Source: Acidobacteriota bacterium
GTDB taxonomy: Bacteria; Acidobacteriota; Vicinamibacteria; Vicinamibacterales; UBA8438
DNA: 64,000 bases
Direction: 5' to 3'
NCBI GenBank assembly: GCA_009838525.1
Contig: VXRJ01000016.1
Location: forward strand, 124,001-188,000
Shown: positions 17,415 to 26,149 of the stretch, piece by piece
Numbering within the stretch: the stretch's first letter is position 1
Layout: each line of letters opens with the position of its first letter
Made by a program: the position numbers and the translations under genes
The notes under the pieces: model-generated
What the model was told of the DNA's origin: nothing
The model's database searches: none
The model's input: only the letters and a program-made list of their open reading frames with translations

Positions 17415-17590
17415 TCGCCGAGCAGCGCCGCACGTCGGAGGGATCCGGCTCCCGTTCCCGACGACCTGGTGCGCTTCTCGGTCGGCATCGATGCGGCGGA
17501 GGACCTGATAGTCGACTTCGAGCAGGCGTTCGACCGCCTGTCCGCGTGAGGAGCTTCGCCCCCATGGCGCAGCCTTGCGCAAGCGTTCGT
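17415..17590 (+). pseudogene. Degenerate second copy of the 3' end of the trans-sulfuration gene and the first codons of the GNAT gene
   Basis: About 175 nt align with 7435-7605: the last 45 codons of the PLP enzyme (EQRRMSEG through the stop), the spacer, and the ATGGCGCAGCCT start of the acetyltransferase. A 2-nt deletion within the CCCCC run and several substitutions disrupt the frame. The order and orientation match the intact genes 10 kb to the left. The sequence between 17293 and 17415 has no gene I can recognise. Confidence 0.7.
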
Positions 17591-17617
17591 TTGCTCGCCT
17601 CACAAGGGAGTAGAACA

Positions 17618-18292
17618 ATGGTCTCCAACGGTCAACTGAGCATGTTCGAATCCGACACCTCCGCGGCGTTGCTGCCGTTGCCGGAGCACCTCAACTACGG
17701 CATTCACGATCGCGGGATGCACAGGATTCCGGGGATACACGGTCTGCACTACTACCCCGGGTTCCTCGACGAGCACGATCAACACATGTTGATCGACCGC
17801 ATCGATGCGAGACCGTGGCGAACAGACCTGGAACGTCGCGTCCAGCACTACGGTTGGCGCTACAACTATCGAACGCGAACCGTAACACCGGATATGGACC
17901 TCGGGCCGTTGCCCGATTGGGTTAAAGAGATTGCGGCACGGCTGTACACCGAAACAAGACTGTTTGACCGCATTCCAGATCAGGCAATCGTCAACGAATA
18001 CCAGCCCGGGCAGGGAATCGCCTTGCACGCGGACCGGCAGTGTTTCGGTGACACCGTTGCCACGCTATCGCTGGGCGATGACTGGGAAATGCGCCTGCGG
18101 CCTGTAGGAGGATCAGCAGCGGAAGACAGACGTATTCTGCTCGCCCAAGGATCTGTGCTTATCTTGACCGCTGACTCTCGGTCACGATGGATGCACGGCA
18201 TAGACAAGCGCAGAACGGAAAAGAGCGCTGTCGGTCAACGTGATCGCCGGCGACGTTTGTCGTTGACATTCAGGACCATGCTGGCTCGCTGA
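17618..18292 (+). CDS. AlkB-like 2-oxoglutarate/Fe(II)-dependent dioxygenase
   Basis: Predicted oxidative demethylase that repairs alkylated bases, 224 residues. The iron ligands are visible as H-x-D in GIALHADRQC near residue 137 and the distal histidine in SRWMHGIDKRR near residue 190. The C-terminal arginines that hold 2-oxoglutarate are in RRRRLSLTFRTM. NEYQPGQGI and the nucleotide-recognition lid before it are typical of AlkB/ALKBH. The ATG at 17618 has AAGGGAG 7-13 nt upstream. It lies alone between relics and may serve repair or protection of the cell's DNA. Confidence 0.85.
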   Translation: MVSNGQLSMFESDTSAALLPLPEHLNYGIHDRGMHRIPGIHGLHYYPGFLDEHDQHMLIDRIDARPWRTDLERRVQHYGWRYNYRTRTVTPDMDLGPLPDWVKEIAARLYTETRLFDRIPDQAIVNEYQPGQGIALHADRQCFGDTVATLSLGDDWEMRLRPVGGSAAEDRRILLAQGSVLILTADSRSRWMHGIDKRRTEKSAVGQRDRRRRLSLTFRTMLAR

Positions 18293-18313
18293 GAGCCCGG
18301 CCCAACGAAAAGA

Positions 18314-18458
18314 CGTTCTCATCGTCCGAGTTCCTCCGGGGGGTTCCTGAAGGCGGCGTCCACTGGGCCGGTGCGCCGCCTGCTGGCCGGCGCCGCGGAG
18401 CAGGGAGCAGGCCGGCCGGTCTGCTTCGTGAGATTGTTCTTCAGTTCGAAGGTGAACG
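18314..18458 (-). pseudogene. Two short hsdR relics
   Basis: 18314-18361 resembles 26333-26381 (codons near the C-terminus of hsdR), and 18419-18458 resembles 28641-28680 (the hsdR nuclease motif region). Both have the same orientation and order as in the intact gene. The sequence between them, 18362-18418, is GC-rich and unmatched. Together with the pieces at 18741-18822 this looks like a collapsed second type I restriction-modification locus. Confidence 0.6.
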
Positions 18459-18662
18459 CCCTGCCATCACAACGAGGCGTCGCCCCGTCTCCGCTTTCGC
18501 CCGATCACGGTCGTACAGTTCGTCCCGCGACAGATTGTCGATAGAACGCAGCCCCACACCCTGCGCTTCGAAATCCGCCACAACCTCCCGCAGCAGCCGC
18601 CGACGCCGCTCCAGCAGCGTCTCCGAACCTACCTCCTCGACCGATACCGTGATGTTCCTCAT
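18441..18662 (-). pseudogene. VapB-like antitoxin with its RHH helices deleted
   Basis: The frame begins MRNITVSVEEV, as in the intact antitoxin at 16748-17038, then jumps to LLERRRRLLREVVADFEAQG and SIDNLSRDELYDRD, the toxin-binding tail. The roughly 40 residues carrying the two DNA-binding helices are absent. Its C-terminal codons run into the hsdR relic. A 73-residue peptide could be made, but it would not be a normal antitoxin. Confidence 0.5.
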
Positions 18663-18740
18663 CGTCACAGTCTTACAGTTTCAGCGTATCGCAACTCCAG
18701 GCTCCGCCTGCGTTCCCGCGCTCCCCGTGCCGCCGCACCG

Positions 18741-18822
18741 TCTCCGCCGATGGATTGGCAGTCATTAGGGAGAACGTGAAGTCGAACTCGCGGGACGGGA
18801 AGGCACCGTTGGCGAGGAAGGA
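18741..18822 (-). pseudogene. Short hicB and hsdM relics
   Basis: 18741-18767 resembles 33954-33980 (first codons of hicB), and 18777-18822 resembles 35069-35113 (hsdM around its NPPYG-preceding region). Orientation and order match the intact hsdM-hicB block further right, with everything between them lost. Confidence 0.55.
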
Positions 18823-18858
18823 CGGTGACCGCGACCACTTGACACATATACTGCAGGC

Positions 18859-19137
18859 ATGACGCGACTGGATCGAATCACTCGTGATCCCGACGTCATG
18901 GGTGGACGCCCATGCATTCGACGGCTTCGCGTTACGGTCGGGACCATCGTGGGACTGCTGGCCACCGACCATCACGCAGACGACGTGTTGGCCGCCTACC
19001 CGTATCTTGAGCGCGACGACATCCGCCAAGCGCTGGCCTACGCTGCATGGCGCAGTGAGGAGCAGGAAGTCGCGGTCGGTTCAGCCGACGAGCCCGCGAG
19101 CCTCGACGGCGGGGTTGCGAGCCGGTCGGGATGGTGA
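18859..19137 (+). CDS. DUF433 antitoxin-like protein
   Basis: Protein of 92 residues. ITRDPDVMGGRPCIRRLRVT is the standard DUF433 opening, followed by VGTIVGLLATDHHADDVLAA and YPYLERDDIRQALAYAAWR. DUF433 proteins are predicted antitoxins for PIN-like DUF5615 toxins. It is followed after 6 nt by a second DUF433 gene and then a DUF5615 gene, so the locus has two antitoxins for one toxin. The ATG has no strong Shine-Dalgarno sequence. Confidence 0.8.
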   Translation: MTRLDRITRDPDVMGGRPCIRRLRVTVGTIVGLLATDHHADDVLAAYPYLERDDIRQALAYAAWRSEEQEVAVGSADEPASLDGGVASRSGW

Positions 19138-19143
19138 ATTAGC

Positions 19144-19380
19144 ATGGAGAGGATGCAGTCTGAATCGTGCTCCGTCGCCCACAGCGACCCCAAGATCTCC
19201 GGGGGCACGCCCGTCTTTCGCGGCACACGGGTGCCGGTTCAGTCGCTCTTCGACTACCTTGAAGGCGGAGAGACTCTCGACCAGTTCCTCTATCAGTTCC
19301 CGTCGGTGACGAAGGAGCAGGCGCTCGCTGCGCTGGATCTGGCGCGCGATTTCATCCTGGCCCGTGCGCGTTCTGCTTGA
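19144..19380 (+). CDS. DUF433 antitoxin
   Basis: Protein of 78 residues with the DUF433 core DPKISGGTPVFRGTRVPVQS, then LFDYLEGGETLDQFLYQFP and a C-terminal ALAALDLARDF helix. Its last 17 nt overlap the start of the DUF5615 toxin, the usual arrangement of this toxin-antitoxin family. It is the direct partner of that toxin, more likely so than the DUF433 copy just upstream. Confidence 0.85.
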   Translation: MERMQSESCSVAHSDPKISGGTPVFRGTRVPVQSLFDYLEGGETLDQFLYQFPSVTKEQALAALDLARDFILARARSA

Positions 19381-19840
19381 CGAGAATCTGCCACGCGCTC
19401 TCGCCTCGGAACTCACGGGGCACGACGTCAGCACCGTGCAAGCCGCGGGTTGGTCGGGAACTCAGAACGGTGAGTTGCTTCGGCAGGCTCGCGAGAGATT
19501 CGATGCCCTGTTGACCATGGATCGGGGCCTCCCGCACCAACATAATCTGAGCCTCCTCGGCCTCCGCGTGCTGATCATCCGCGCGCCATCGAACCGCATG
19601 GTCCACCTGAGATTTACTCACCCTTCGTCGATGACCTTGCGCGTGACCGTACTGCGCCGTGACGAACCTGTGGTCCCGTCGTTCGCTCGTTTGCCGCGGA
19701 ACACCGCCCAAGAGGCGGAGGTCCGGATGTTGAGATGGTACCAGAAGGATGCGTCACCGCTCAGGTGTGTCCTGGCTCGACAACCTATCGAAGACGGAGC
19801 CCATTCTCGGGCTAAACAGACGATCATAGGTCTTGATTAG
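19364..19840 (+). CDS. DUF5615 PIN-like toxin with an unrelated C-terminal tail
   Basis: The first 80 residues are a typical DUF5615 (Mut7-C-like) PIN-related domain: MRVLLDENLPRALASELTGH, VSTVQAAGW, GELLRQARERFDALLTMDRG and LRVLIIRAPSNR. Normal family members end about 30-40 residues later. Here the sequence changes after APSNR and continues for another 75 residues of unrelated sequence. The frame also overlaps the 3' end of the convergent dGTPase gene by 87 nt. I infer that a rearrangement cut the toxin's 3' end and fused it to foreign sequence; activity is uncertain. The start is the GTG inside the antitoxin gene. Confidence 0.65.
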   Translation: MRVLLDENLPRALASELTGHDVSTVQAAGWSGTQNGELLRQARERFDALLTMDRGLPHQHNLSLLGLRVLIIRAPSNRMVHLRFTHPSSMTLRVTVLRRDEPVVPSFARLPRNTAQEAEVRMLRWYQKDASPLRCVLARQPIEDGAHSRAKQTIIGLD

Positions 19841-21121
19841 AAATCTGTCGGTCATGCCAGCGACGTAGTCGCAAATCACGCGGTCCTTCTTCCGCGGTGT
19901 GTTCGCGGCCTCATACTGACTATAGGGGTCCGCTGGCAGAAACGACTTCGGGTCCGACTTGAGGGCTTCAAAGACTGACACCACCATTTTCTGGCCCTTG
20001 AATTCGAGATGTTGAACGTTCGGACTCTCTATGACCTGTCGCGCTACGATGTCCTTCAGACTTCTGAGGAATTTGTGCTGCTCGGTGTCGAGGCGGGCGT
20101 TATAGCGAATCAATGGCTCTTCGAACTGCTCTCGCTCAACTATTGTGGTGTTCGTTACGAAGTAGTTGACCAATTCACCGACTATTCGCTTGCTCCTTGT
20201 GCCGCCTGCGAACAACTCCCTAACAAAGCGGTCGTAGATGTCGTCATGCTCGTCGACAGGGCGACGGTTCTTCATTGCATCTAAGAATAAACCGCACTTC
20301 TTTTTGGTAACGTATTTCCTAAAAACATCAATGGAAATTAGGTCCAACGCAACAGCGTCTTCCAGATCGTGCACACCATACGCTATATCGTCGGCGACAT
20401 CGACTATGCTCGAGTCCAGCGAACGATAGCGCGGCTTGTAGTGCTTCTCGGCACAAGCGCTAATGCTCTGGAAGATGCGTCGGTCATCATCGGTCAAAGG
20501 ACTCAGTATCCAGTCGACAACATCTTGCTCGCTATCCAGAAAACACTTTGGGGGAGTCGACTTCTTTCGGTCAATGATACGAATAGACGTAGCGTGTTCG
20601 TCCATGCATGGCTGCATTGCATCGTTGTTGACCTTGCTGTAAGGCGCCGGGTACTTCAAGACGCCAAGCAGGGTGCGGCGCGTCAAATTGGAACCGTCCT
20701 TCGACGAGTAGTGTTCTAGTCGAGAGAGAATACGTAGCGTGTGCGCATTGCCCTCGAACCCGCCTGCGTTGCGCATACAATAATTCAATGCGACTTCCCC
20801 GCCGTGGCCAAATGGAGGATGGCCCAAATCGTGAGTGAACCCTATAGCCTGAAGAGACGTGATGGAAGGTAGACAGTCCAGACGAGGCGAAGACGTTCGC
20901 GCCAGGTGAAGCCCTATTCCGCCGGCGATTTGGGCGACCTCCAGAGAGTGCGTGAGACGAGTTCTGTAGAAGTCGCTGTCTCCTAGATTAAGAATCTGAG
21001 TTTTTCCTTGGAGCCTGCGAAACGAAGCGGAGTGGATGATTCGCGCATAATCGACATCGAAGGGTCCCCTTGAATCCAGAGGTGAAGGCGTCCATTCACC
21101 ACGGCGCTCGTGCCAGATCAC
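19754..21121 (-). CDS. dGTP triphosphohydrolase-like HD-domain protein
   Basis: HD-superfamily dNTPase of 455 residues that would split dGTP or other dNTPs into nucleoside and triphosphate. The metal site is visible as H58 (RLTHSLEVAQIA), H97-D98 (FTHDLGHPPFGHGGE), and a distal aspartate in VADDIAYGVHDLE near residue 245. The N-terminal DYARIIHSASFRRLQGKTQ is the dGTPase signature. Cellular dGTPases keep pools balanced, and some lower dNTP pools to block phages; the island setting favours the latter. Base composition is visibly lower in GC than the flanking genes, a sign of recent transfer. The start is GTG. Confidence 0.85.
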   Translation of the reverse strand: MIWHERRGEWTPSPLDSRGPFDVDYARIIHSASFRRLQGKTQILNLGDSDFYRTRLTHSLEVAQIAGGIGLHLARTSSPRLDCLPSITSLQAIGFTHDLGHPPFGHGGEVALNYCMRNAGGFEGNAHTLRILSRLEHYSSKDGSNLTRRTLLGVLKYPAPYSKVNNDAMQPCMDEHATSIRIIDRKKSTPPKCFLDSEQDVVDWILSPLTDDDRRIFQSISACAEKHYKPRYRSLDSSIVDVADDIAYGVHDLEDAVALDLISIDVFRKYVTKKKCGLFLDAMKNRRPVDEHDDIYDRFVRELFAGGTRSKRIVGELVNYFVTNTTIVEREQFEEPLIRYNARLDTEQHKFLRSLKDIVARQVIESPNVQHLEFKGQKMVVSVFEALKSDPKSFLPADPYSQYEAANTPRKKDRVICDYVAGMTDRFLIKTYDRLFSPRMGSVFDRLSSQDTPER

Positions 21122-21638
21122 CGCATCAACTCCGGGGCCGGACAGTGAAATACGTCGAGAACTCTGAACCCGAGGGAGCGCGGACTTGCTGTGGCGGGAA
21201 AGAACTGCATCATCGGCGAATCCTCTCTACTCGATGAGCGGCACGTGGCAAATGGTACTACCCCCTAGATCCAGTTTCGTGGGCCGCGGGGTCGCCTTTG
21301 GCATGTACCCCTGTGCGGGAACACTGAGAGTTGTGGACGAGGCCAAACGGAAGAGTAGTGCCAACTTCGCCGAGCCGCCGGCACGGCGCAGCGGTGCCAC
21401 CCAGTTCGCGGAGCGCCCGAAGGCACAGTGCCCCCCCGGAGGCACACGATGTTGGTGGCAACCGTAGAATCTCCCGTTCGTTCGCGTGCACCTCTCCGGG
21501 TGGACAGCGTCAGGCCACGGTCTTGACGGGACGGGCCGTCTTGGGCCTTCCTCCGCACTCCATTCCCCCTCCAGACGAACATCTTGACATGTTGGGTAGC
21601 TGACGTGGGCGCGCGCCTGCGACCGAGCCGCGATGAGT
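21122..21638. other. 517-nt intergenic region, no gene recognised
   Basis: It lies between the start of the dGTPase gene and the 3' end of the GHKL ATPase gene. Short frames exist on both strands, but none has a recognisable motif or a good ribosome site. The promoter of the dGTPase gene should be at its left end; I cannot point to clear boxes. Confidence 0.5.
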
Positions 21639-24600
21639 TCAGCCGCGGCTTCCGAACCGACCGACCGCCTGGCCGAACGGCAGTCCGTCCTCCCAGACCG
21701 CGCGGGCGATCCGGAAGCGCGCCTCGCCTTCTACGATCTCAAGTTCGACTGCGCCGCGTGGCTCGCGAGCCGCGTCCGCGGCTTCCCGCAGGAACTCATA
21801 GTCCGACAGTGCCGACTCGAGGCGCGCCCCAATCCCAAACACGACACGGAGTCTCCTACGGATCGTCTCGCCGGTGGGCGCGTCGTCGCCGAGGGGGACC
21901 ACACACAGCGCGAAGCCGTCGCCGAGTTGGCAGGCGCGAGCCGCCTGGACGGGCGTCATCTTAAGTCGGTCGATCCTTGTGCTCTTCACCTCGATCAGCG
22001 TCCTGCCGCGGCTGCCGGAGAGTTCGAGACCGACCTCCTGCTCGTCCTCGACGAAGTCGCTCTCGACCTCGAAGTCGGACCCGATCCCGGTGCGCCGTAC
22101 GATTAGTCCGCGGCCCTCTAGCTCCTGCCGCAAAAGCTGCTCGACCAAGCTCCCGATCTCTTGGTTCAGCCTGATCTTGTTCCGGCGGATCCTCCGCTCT
22201 TCGATGGAGTCGATGATTTCCGGGTGCTCTCGAATCTCGGTCGCCAGTTCGCGAACGCGGTCAACGTCGCCCGCCGCAGCGGCGAGGTCCTGCATGGACG
22301 CGATCAGCGCCAGCCGCTCGTCCTCATCGCCGGCGACAACTCGGAGAGCGAGGTCCGCACGGCTGATCGCCAAGGCGTCCAGAAGCTTCTCACTCCGGAC
22401 CCCGGACAGGATCTTCGAGGTTTCCGGCGAGTCCGCCAAGAGCCCCGCCAACGACTCCGCCGATGCCGTTGTGGCGCGTCGACCGCTGGCGTCGAGCGGT
22501 ACCCACCGCCGACGGCGGAGCGGCGCGAGCCATGCGGCCCGGTAGGTCCTGTGGCTGACCCCACATTCGCACTCGACCTCACATTCCTCGAAGGCGCGCT
22601 CGTCCGCATCGACCGCGAACTCGACCAAGAACCGGACGAGTTCCGTGGCGCGCTTCCTGCTCTTGCGCGCCGTGTCGATTAGTCCGATGTCGGGCTCGAC
22701 GAGGCAGGCGACGTCGGATATCTCCACCTCCTGAGTCGACTTGTGCGACCCGCCGTCAAGCTCCGGTAGCGGCTCGTCCGGCAGGAACGCCTCCACCACG
22801 CGCTGCGTCTCGATCAGCGGGGACGCGTTCACGTAGCCGCTCGCGGCTAGCCGGCGCCACACCTCGGGATCGCCAGCGGCACAGGTTTCCGCCAGGACCC
22901 TGCGTCTCGGGAACAAGGAAGCGAACCGCTGCGCGTTCTCGGGCCAGGTCGCGAGCGGCGCCAGTGGCCGCGCGGGCGCTTCGCGTCCGCGTTCGAGAAG
23001 CAGTACGGCGACTCCTTCGTCCGACCGTTCGGACGTCGGCACCGGATAGCCCTCCAGGCGCTCGAAGTAGTCCGGATGGTCAGCCATCCAGCGGAACAGC
23101 CTGACCGCCCACAGTGCGAGCGGTGCCCTGATCACTTCCTCCCGGCATTCCTCCTTGACGCGCGCCAAGACCCTGTCGAGCAGTTCCGGCTCCCGCTGCG
23201 ACGCGAGAAGCTCCGCCAGTCCTTCTAGCTCTACGTCCTTGTCGAGCAGTTCGTCGCGGATCTCCAGCCCGAACGCCCCCGCGATGTCCTTGAGTTCTTC
23301 GGAGATTCCCTCGTCGCGGTGAAGGTCAGGGCGGCGGCGCAGCCCGCCGCTCTGGGTCGGTAGCAGGTTGTGCTCGTCGAGCAGCCCGGTTTCGCCAGCG
23401 TCCCGCGCAAGTTCGAGCAGAGACACGAGCCAGGACAGACCGGTGCCACTCGCCAGTCGCTCCTGCAGTTCGTCCACGCTGCCCGCGTCGCCGACGAGCC
23501 GAGCGACTTTCGTGATTGTGAGCGCCTCGCCCATGTCTTCGTGCGATCTGTCCAGGAGTCTCCGCCAGCCGGAGAGGTTCCGCGACCAAGAGGCTAAGTC
23601 GTCGAGGCAGGGCAATCTTGCCTCTGCCCCTTTCCACGACGACATGAGCTTCCACAGCCGCTCGCGGTGCGACGGCTCGTCGGTCGCCGGCAGCCACGCT
23701 GCCTGCGGCTCGATCCATTCCCCGCCTGCGGTCCGCATAAGCGGAGTCTCGCGTGCCTTGCGCACCAATCTGGTCAGCAGCGGGCTGAACCACGGGGCGC
23801 TGTCTGCCCAGTCAGGTAGATACGTAGTGTCGAAGGCCAGCATTCGCTCCGCGCCCGCCCACTTCTTCTGGGCGCACCACTCGAAGAGCTGCTCCTGGTG
23901 CCGCATGGATTCCTCCAGAAGCCGCCTGTTCTCCTGCGCGCCTAGCGAGTCCCCGGCCACGATGCCGTCGCGGTCCTCGCGGGGCTTGAATCGTCGGCTG
24001 TTGACCGTGGCCGGGAGCCCCAGCCGCTCGCTACCGATGAGAGGGAACAGCACGAAGAGCTTCGCCGCCGTCTCCTGCGCTTGGTCGACCTCCAGCCCGG
24101 ATTCGCCGCGGCGCAGCTGCAGCGCCGCGCAGCACTCGGCATCCGCGCCCGCGACTGCGACGAAACGCGACAGTTCCCCGCGTTCCGCCACGTGCCGAAT
24201 CGTCAGGACGCTGCCCTCTTCTTCGCTGCCCCGTGAGAGCTTCCACTCTGAGCCGGAGGCGTCCACCGCGATCTCTTTGATTTCCGGGCAGAACGCTAGG
24301 ACGAGCGGTCCGCTCCGGCGAAGCTCCTCCAGCCCGGTCTCCGCCAGTTCGCGCGCCCCCGGTTCAGCGATAGCGTACGCGAACGAGGTGATAGCATCCG
24401 GTGCGGCTCGGGCATCCTCCACTGACTGCTCGAACGCAGCCCACGACCGTTCCATCGCTTCGCGCAGCTCTTCGGCGGTCCCGCCCGCGCGGTCCAGCGG
24501 GAAGTCGAATCCGCGCGAGTCCTCGAGCCGTCCGGTGACGCGGATGATCTCGGAGAGGAGGTGCGTGGCGAGGAATCCCGAGCCGAACTGGCCGATGTCC

Positions 24601-24887
24601 TCGAAATCCTCGATCTTCGTCGAGCCATGGTAGATCAGATGTGCTATCTCCTCGGACGCAAACGGCCTGCCGTCGTGCTCGAATCGGAACTCGGTGGCTG
24701 AGACGTGGGCTCGGATCCGGACACCCTGTCGGTCTGCCGCGTCGCGGGCATTTTGAAGCAGTTCCCAGATCCAGCGCGCACCCAGTGCGCGACGGTTGTC
24801 CTTGATGCGGTCAAGGTGCTTGAAGACCGCCTGCGCCGTGTTGTCTACGAGTACTTTGTTCCTGGCGTTCTTGAGTCCTTTGGTCAT
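21639..24887 (-). CDS. Sacsin-like GHKL ATPase with C-terminal DUF3883-type nuclease domain
   Basis: Protein of 1082 residues. The N-terminal ATPase has the Bergerat-fold boxes: ELLQNARDA at 42-50 (Asn binding Mg), EHDGRPF around 70-76, and IGQFGSGFLATH at 98-109. The C-terminus carries a predicted PD-(D/E)XK fold of the DUF3883/NOV_C type: SDFEVESDF near 937, then TLIEVKSTR near 966. The middle 700 residues are helical without known motifs. Such fusions occur in defence islands and are expected to sense an invader with the ATPase part and cut nucleic acid with the C-terminus. This is an inference from architecture and context. Confidence 0.75.
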   Translation of the reverse strand: MTKGLKNARNKVLVDNTAQAVFKHLDRIKDNRRALGARWIWELLQNARDAADRQGVRIRAHVSATEFRFEHDGRPFASEEIAHLIYHGSTKIEDFEDIGQFGSGFLATHLLSEIIRVTGRLEDSRGFDFPLDRAGGTAEELREAMERSWAAFEQSVEDARAAPDAITSFAYAIAEPGARELAETGLEELRRSGPLVLAFCPEIKEIAVDASGSEWKLSRGSEEEGSVLTIRHVAERGELSRFVAVAGADAECCAALQLRRGESGLEVDQAQETAAKLFVLFPLIGSERLGLPATVNSRRFKPREDRDGIVAGDSLGAQENRRLLEESMRHQEQLFEWCAQKKWAGAERMLAFDTTYLPDWADSAPWFSPLLTRLVRKARETPLMRTAGGEWIEPQAAWLPATDEPSHRERLWKLMSSWKGAEARLPCLDDLASWSRNLSGWRRLLDRSHEDMGEALTITKVARLVGDAGSVDELQERLASGTGLSWLVSLLELARDAGETGLLDEHNLLPTQSGGLRRRPDLHRDEGISEELKDIAGAFGLEIRDELLDKDVELEGLAELLASQREPELLDRVLARVKEECREEVIRAPLALWAVRLFRWMADHPDYFERLEGYPVPTSERSDEGVAVLLLERGREAPARPLAPLATWPENAQRFASLFPRRRVLAETCAAGDPEVWRRLAASGYVNASPLIETQRVVEAFLPDEPLPELDGGSHKSTQEVEISDVACLVEPDIGLIDTARKSRKRATELVRFLVEFAVDADERAFEECEVECECGVSHRTYRAAWLAPLRRRRWVPLDASGRRATTASAESLAGLLADSPETSKILSGVRSEKLLDALAISRADLALRVVAGDEDERLALIASMQDLAAAAGDVDRVRELATEIREHPEIIDSIEERRIRRNKIRLNQEIGSLVEQLLRQELEGRGLIVRRTGIGSDFEVESDFVEDEQEVGLELSGSRGRTLIEVKSTRIDRLKMTPVQAARACQLGDGFALCVVPLGDDAPTGETIRRRLRVVFGIGARLESALSDYEFLREAADAAREPRGAVELEIVEGEARFRIARAVWEDGLPFGQAVGRFGSRG

Positions 24888-24990
24888 CTGCGGATTTCCA
24901 CGGGGCAGGTCGTCGCCACGGGTTTCTCGCTCGGCTTCGGGCTACGCTCCCGCCGGACGCGACGGCCACCGGGCATTGTAGAGTCGCGGC

Positions 24991-25609
24991 GTGATCGTGT
25001 GCTTGGCTTGGGGATCGCTCATCTGGAATCCGGGAGAACTGCCCGCTGTCGGCAGATGGCGGCCGGACGGCCCCCGGTGTCCGCGTCGAGTTCGTGCGCA
25101 AATCTCGTGGCGACCGCCTCATTCCGGTTCTCGACAAGGCCGCCGACGCCGTGCCCAGCCTCTGAGCACCGCTGGCCGTCACCGATCACGAAGAGGCGGT
25201 GAGGAAGTTGGCAAAGCGAGAAGGCGGCCAGCATCCTCTTCCGACCAACAGAATCGGGCTGTGGCCAGGCAATGTCCCCGAGACCATCATCGACCTGGAC
25301 TCGTGGGCGGCGGCACAAGGCGTCCAATACGTGATTTGGACAGACCTACCGCCGCGCTTCACCGACCCGACGACAGGCCAAGATCGGAACGGTCGGCGCC
25401 CCGACGAAGACCAGGCCGTTGAGCATCTGCGACGCCTAATCGCTGACGACCGGGCTGCGAACGCCGAGAAGTACATCCGTTTGCACCGGAGCAGATCGAT
25501 ACCGCCTACCGTCGCCGTTTCGTTCGCGAATTCGGATGGACGTCCTAGACTCCCTGTGCATAGAGACGCCTCCACGACCTCCCTACAGGCGGCGCAACGC
25601 GTTTCCTGA
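24991..25609 (+). pseudogene. Gamma-glutamylcyclotransferase-like gene, broken by a frameshift and a stop
   Basis: The opening [18 protein letters not shown] and GRWRPDGP is the start of a GGCT-fold family. The sequence then continues in a different frame ([20 protein letters not shown]), with the shift in or near the GGCCCCCGG stretch around 25066. A TGA replaces the expected tryptophan codon in SL(W)AP near 25166. The remainder is intact from the GTG at 25199: REGG...[30 protein letters not shown] and AEKYIRLHRSR. This downstream part is 136 codons long. The gene once encoded one protein of about 200 residues. Confidence 0.65.
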
Positions 25610-25760
25610 CTACCCGGGCCTTTAACACGTCCCTCTACATCCTGCGTCGCGCGCGAGGTGCCGTCTGCGTCCCGGTGTTGAGATCAAGTCGTACACCGGG
25701 CACACCATTGCCAGCGCCGAACAGGGGTACCGCGGTGCCGAGTCTCACTGCTGACGGCGT

Positions 25761-25994
25761 CTAGTTCCTAGCTGGGCGGGTTGGGTAGGTCTTGATCCAG
25801 TAGTGGTCAGGCGGTGAGTAGCCGAGAGCTCTAAGGTGCTCCACGGCTTCTCTGAACAGGTGGTCGCAGATGTCTACGTCGCCGTACTTGCCGGTGTAGT
25901 AAATGAGGCGTCCATCCGGTGCCGTCGCTCTCACCTTGTAGCGCGTCGTTTCACTGTCTGGATCGAGTTCGATGTCAACGCGAACTCTCACCAC
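25761..25994 (-). CDS. Small hypothetical protein
   Basis: Protein of 77 residues from the GTG of VVRVRVDIELDPDSETTRYK, with GGGGTGGA just upstream; a longer ATG version would start at 26057. It contains a beta-rich first half (YKVRATAPDGRLIYYTGKYG) and a helical DHLFREAVEHLRALG. I do not recognise the family. It lies 150 nt downstream of hsdR on the same strand. The gap 25610-25760 holds nothing recognisable. Confidence 0.5.
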   Translation of the reverse strand: MVRVRVDIELDPDSETTRYKVRATAPDGRLIYYTGKYGDVDICDHLFREAVEHLRALGYSPPDHYWIKTYPTRPARN

Positions 25995-26149
25995 TCCACC
26001 CCCACGGTCATCTCGTAGATCCTCGCTCGTCCCCCCAAAACGGATAGCCGATAGCACTGTGTTTCATTCTGGTCGGGGAGGACCTCTCAGCTCTATACCG
26101 CCCGGCGGCTGTTAACCCCCATTGGCGCAGTGCCGGTTGCCTCAGCGGG

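Noticed and set aside
23368-24633. 421-codon plus-strand frame inside the GHKL gene
   Set aside because: Serine/arginine-rich antisense translation, no ribosome site or motif.
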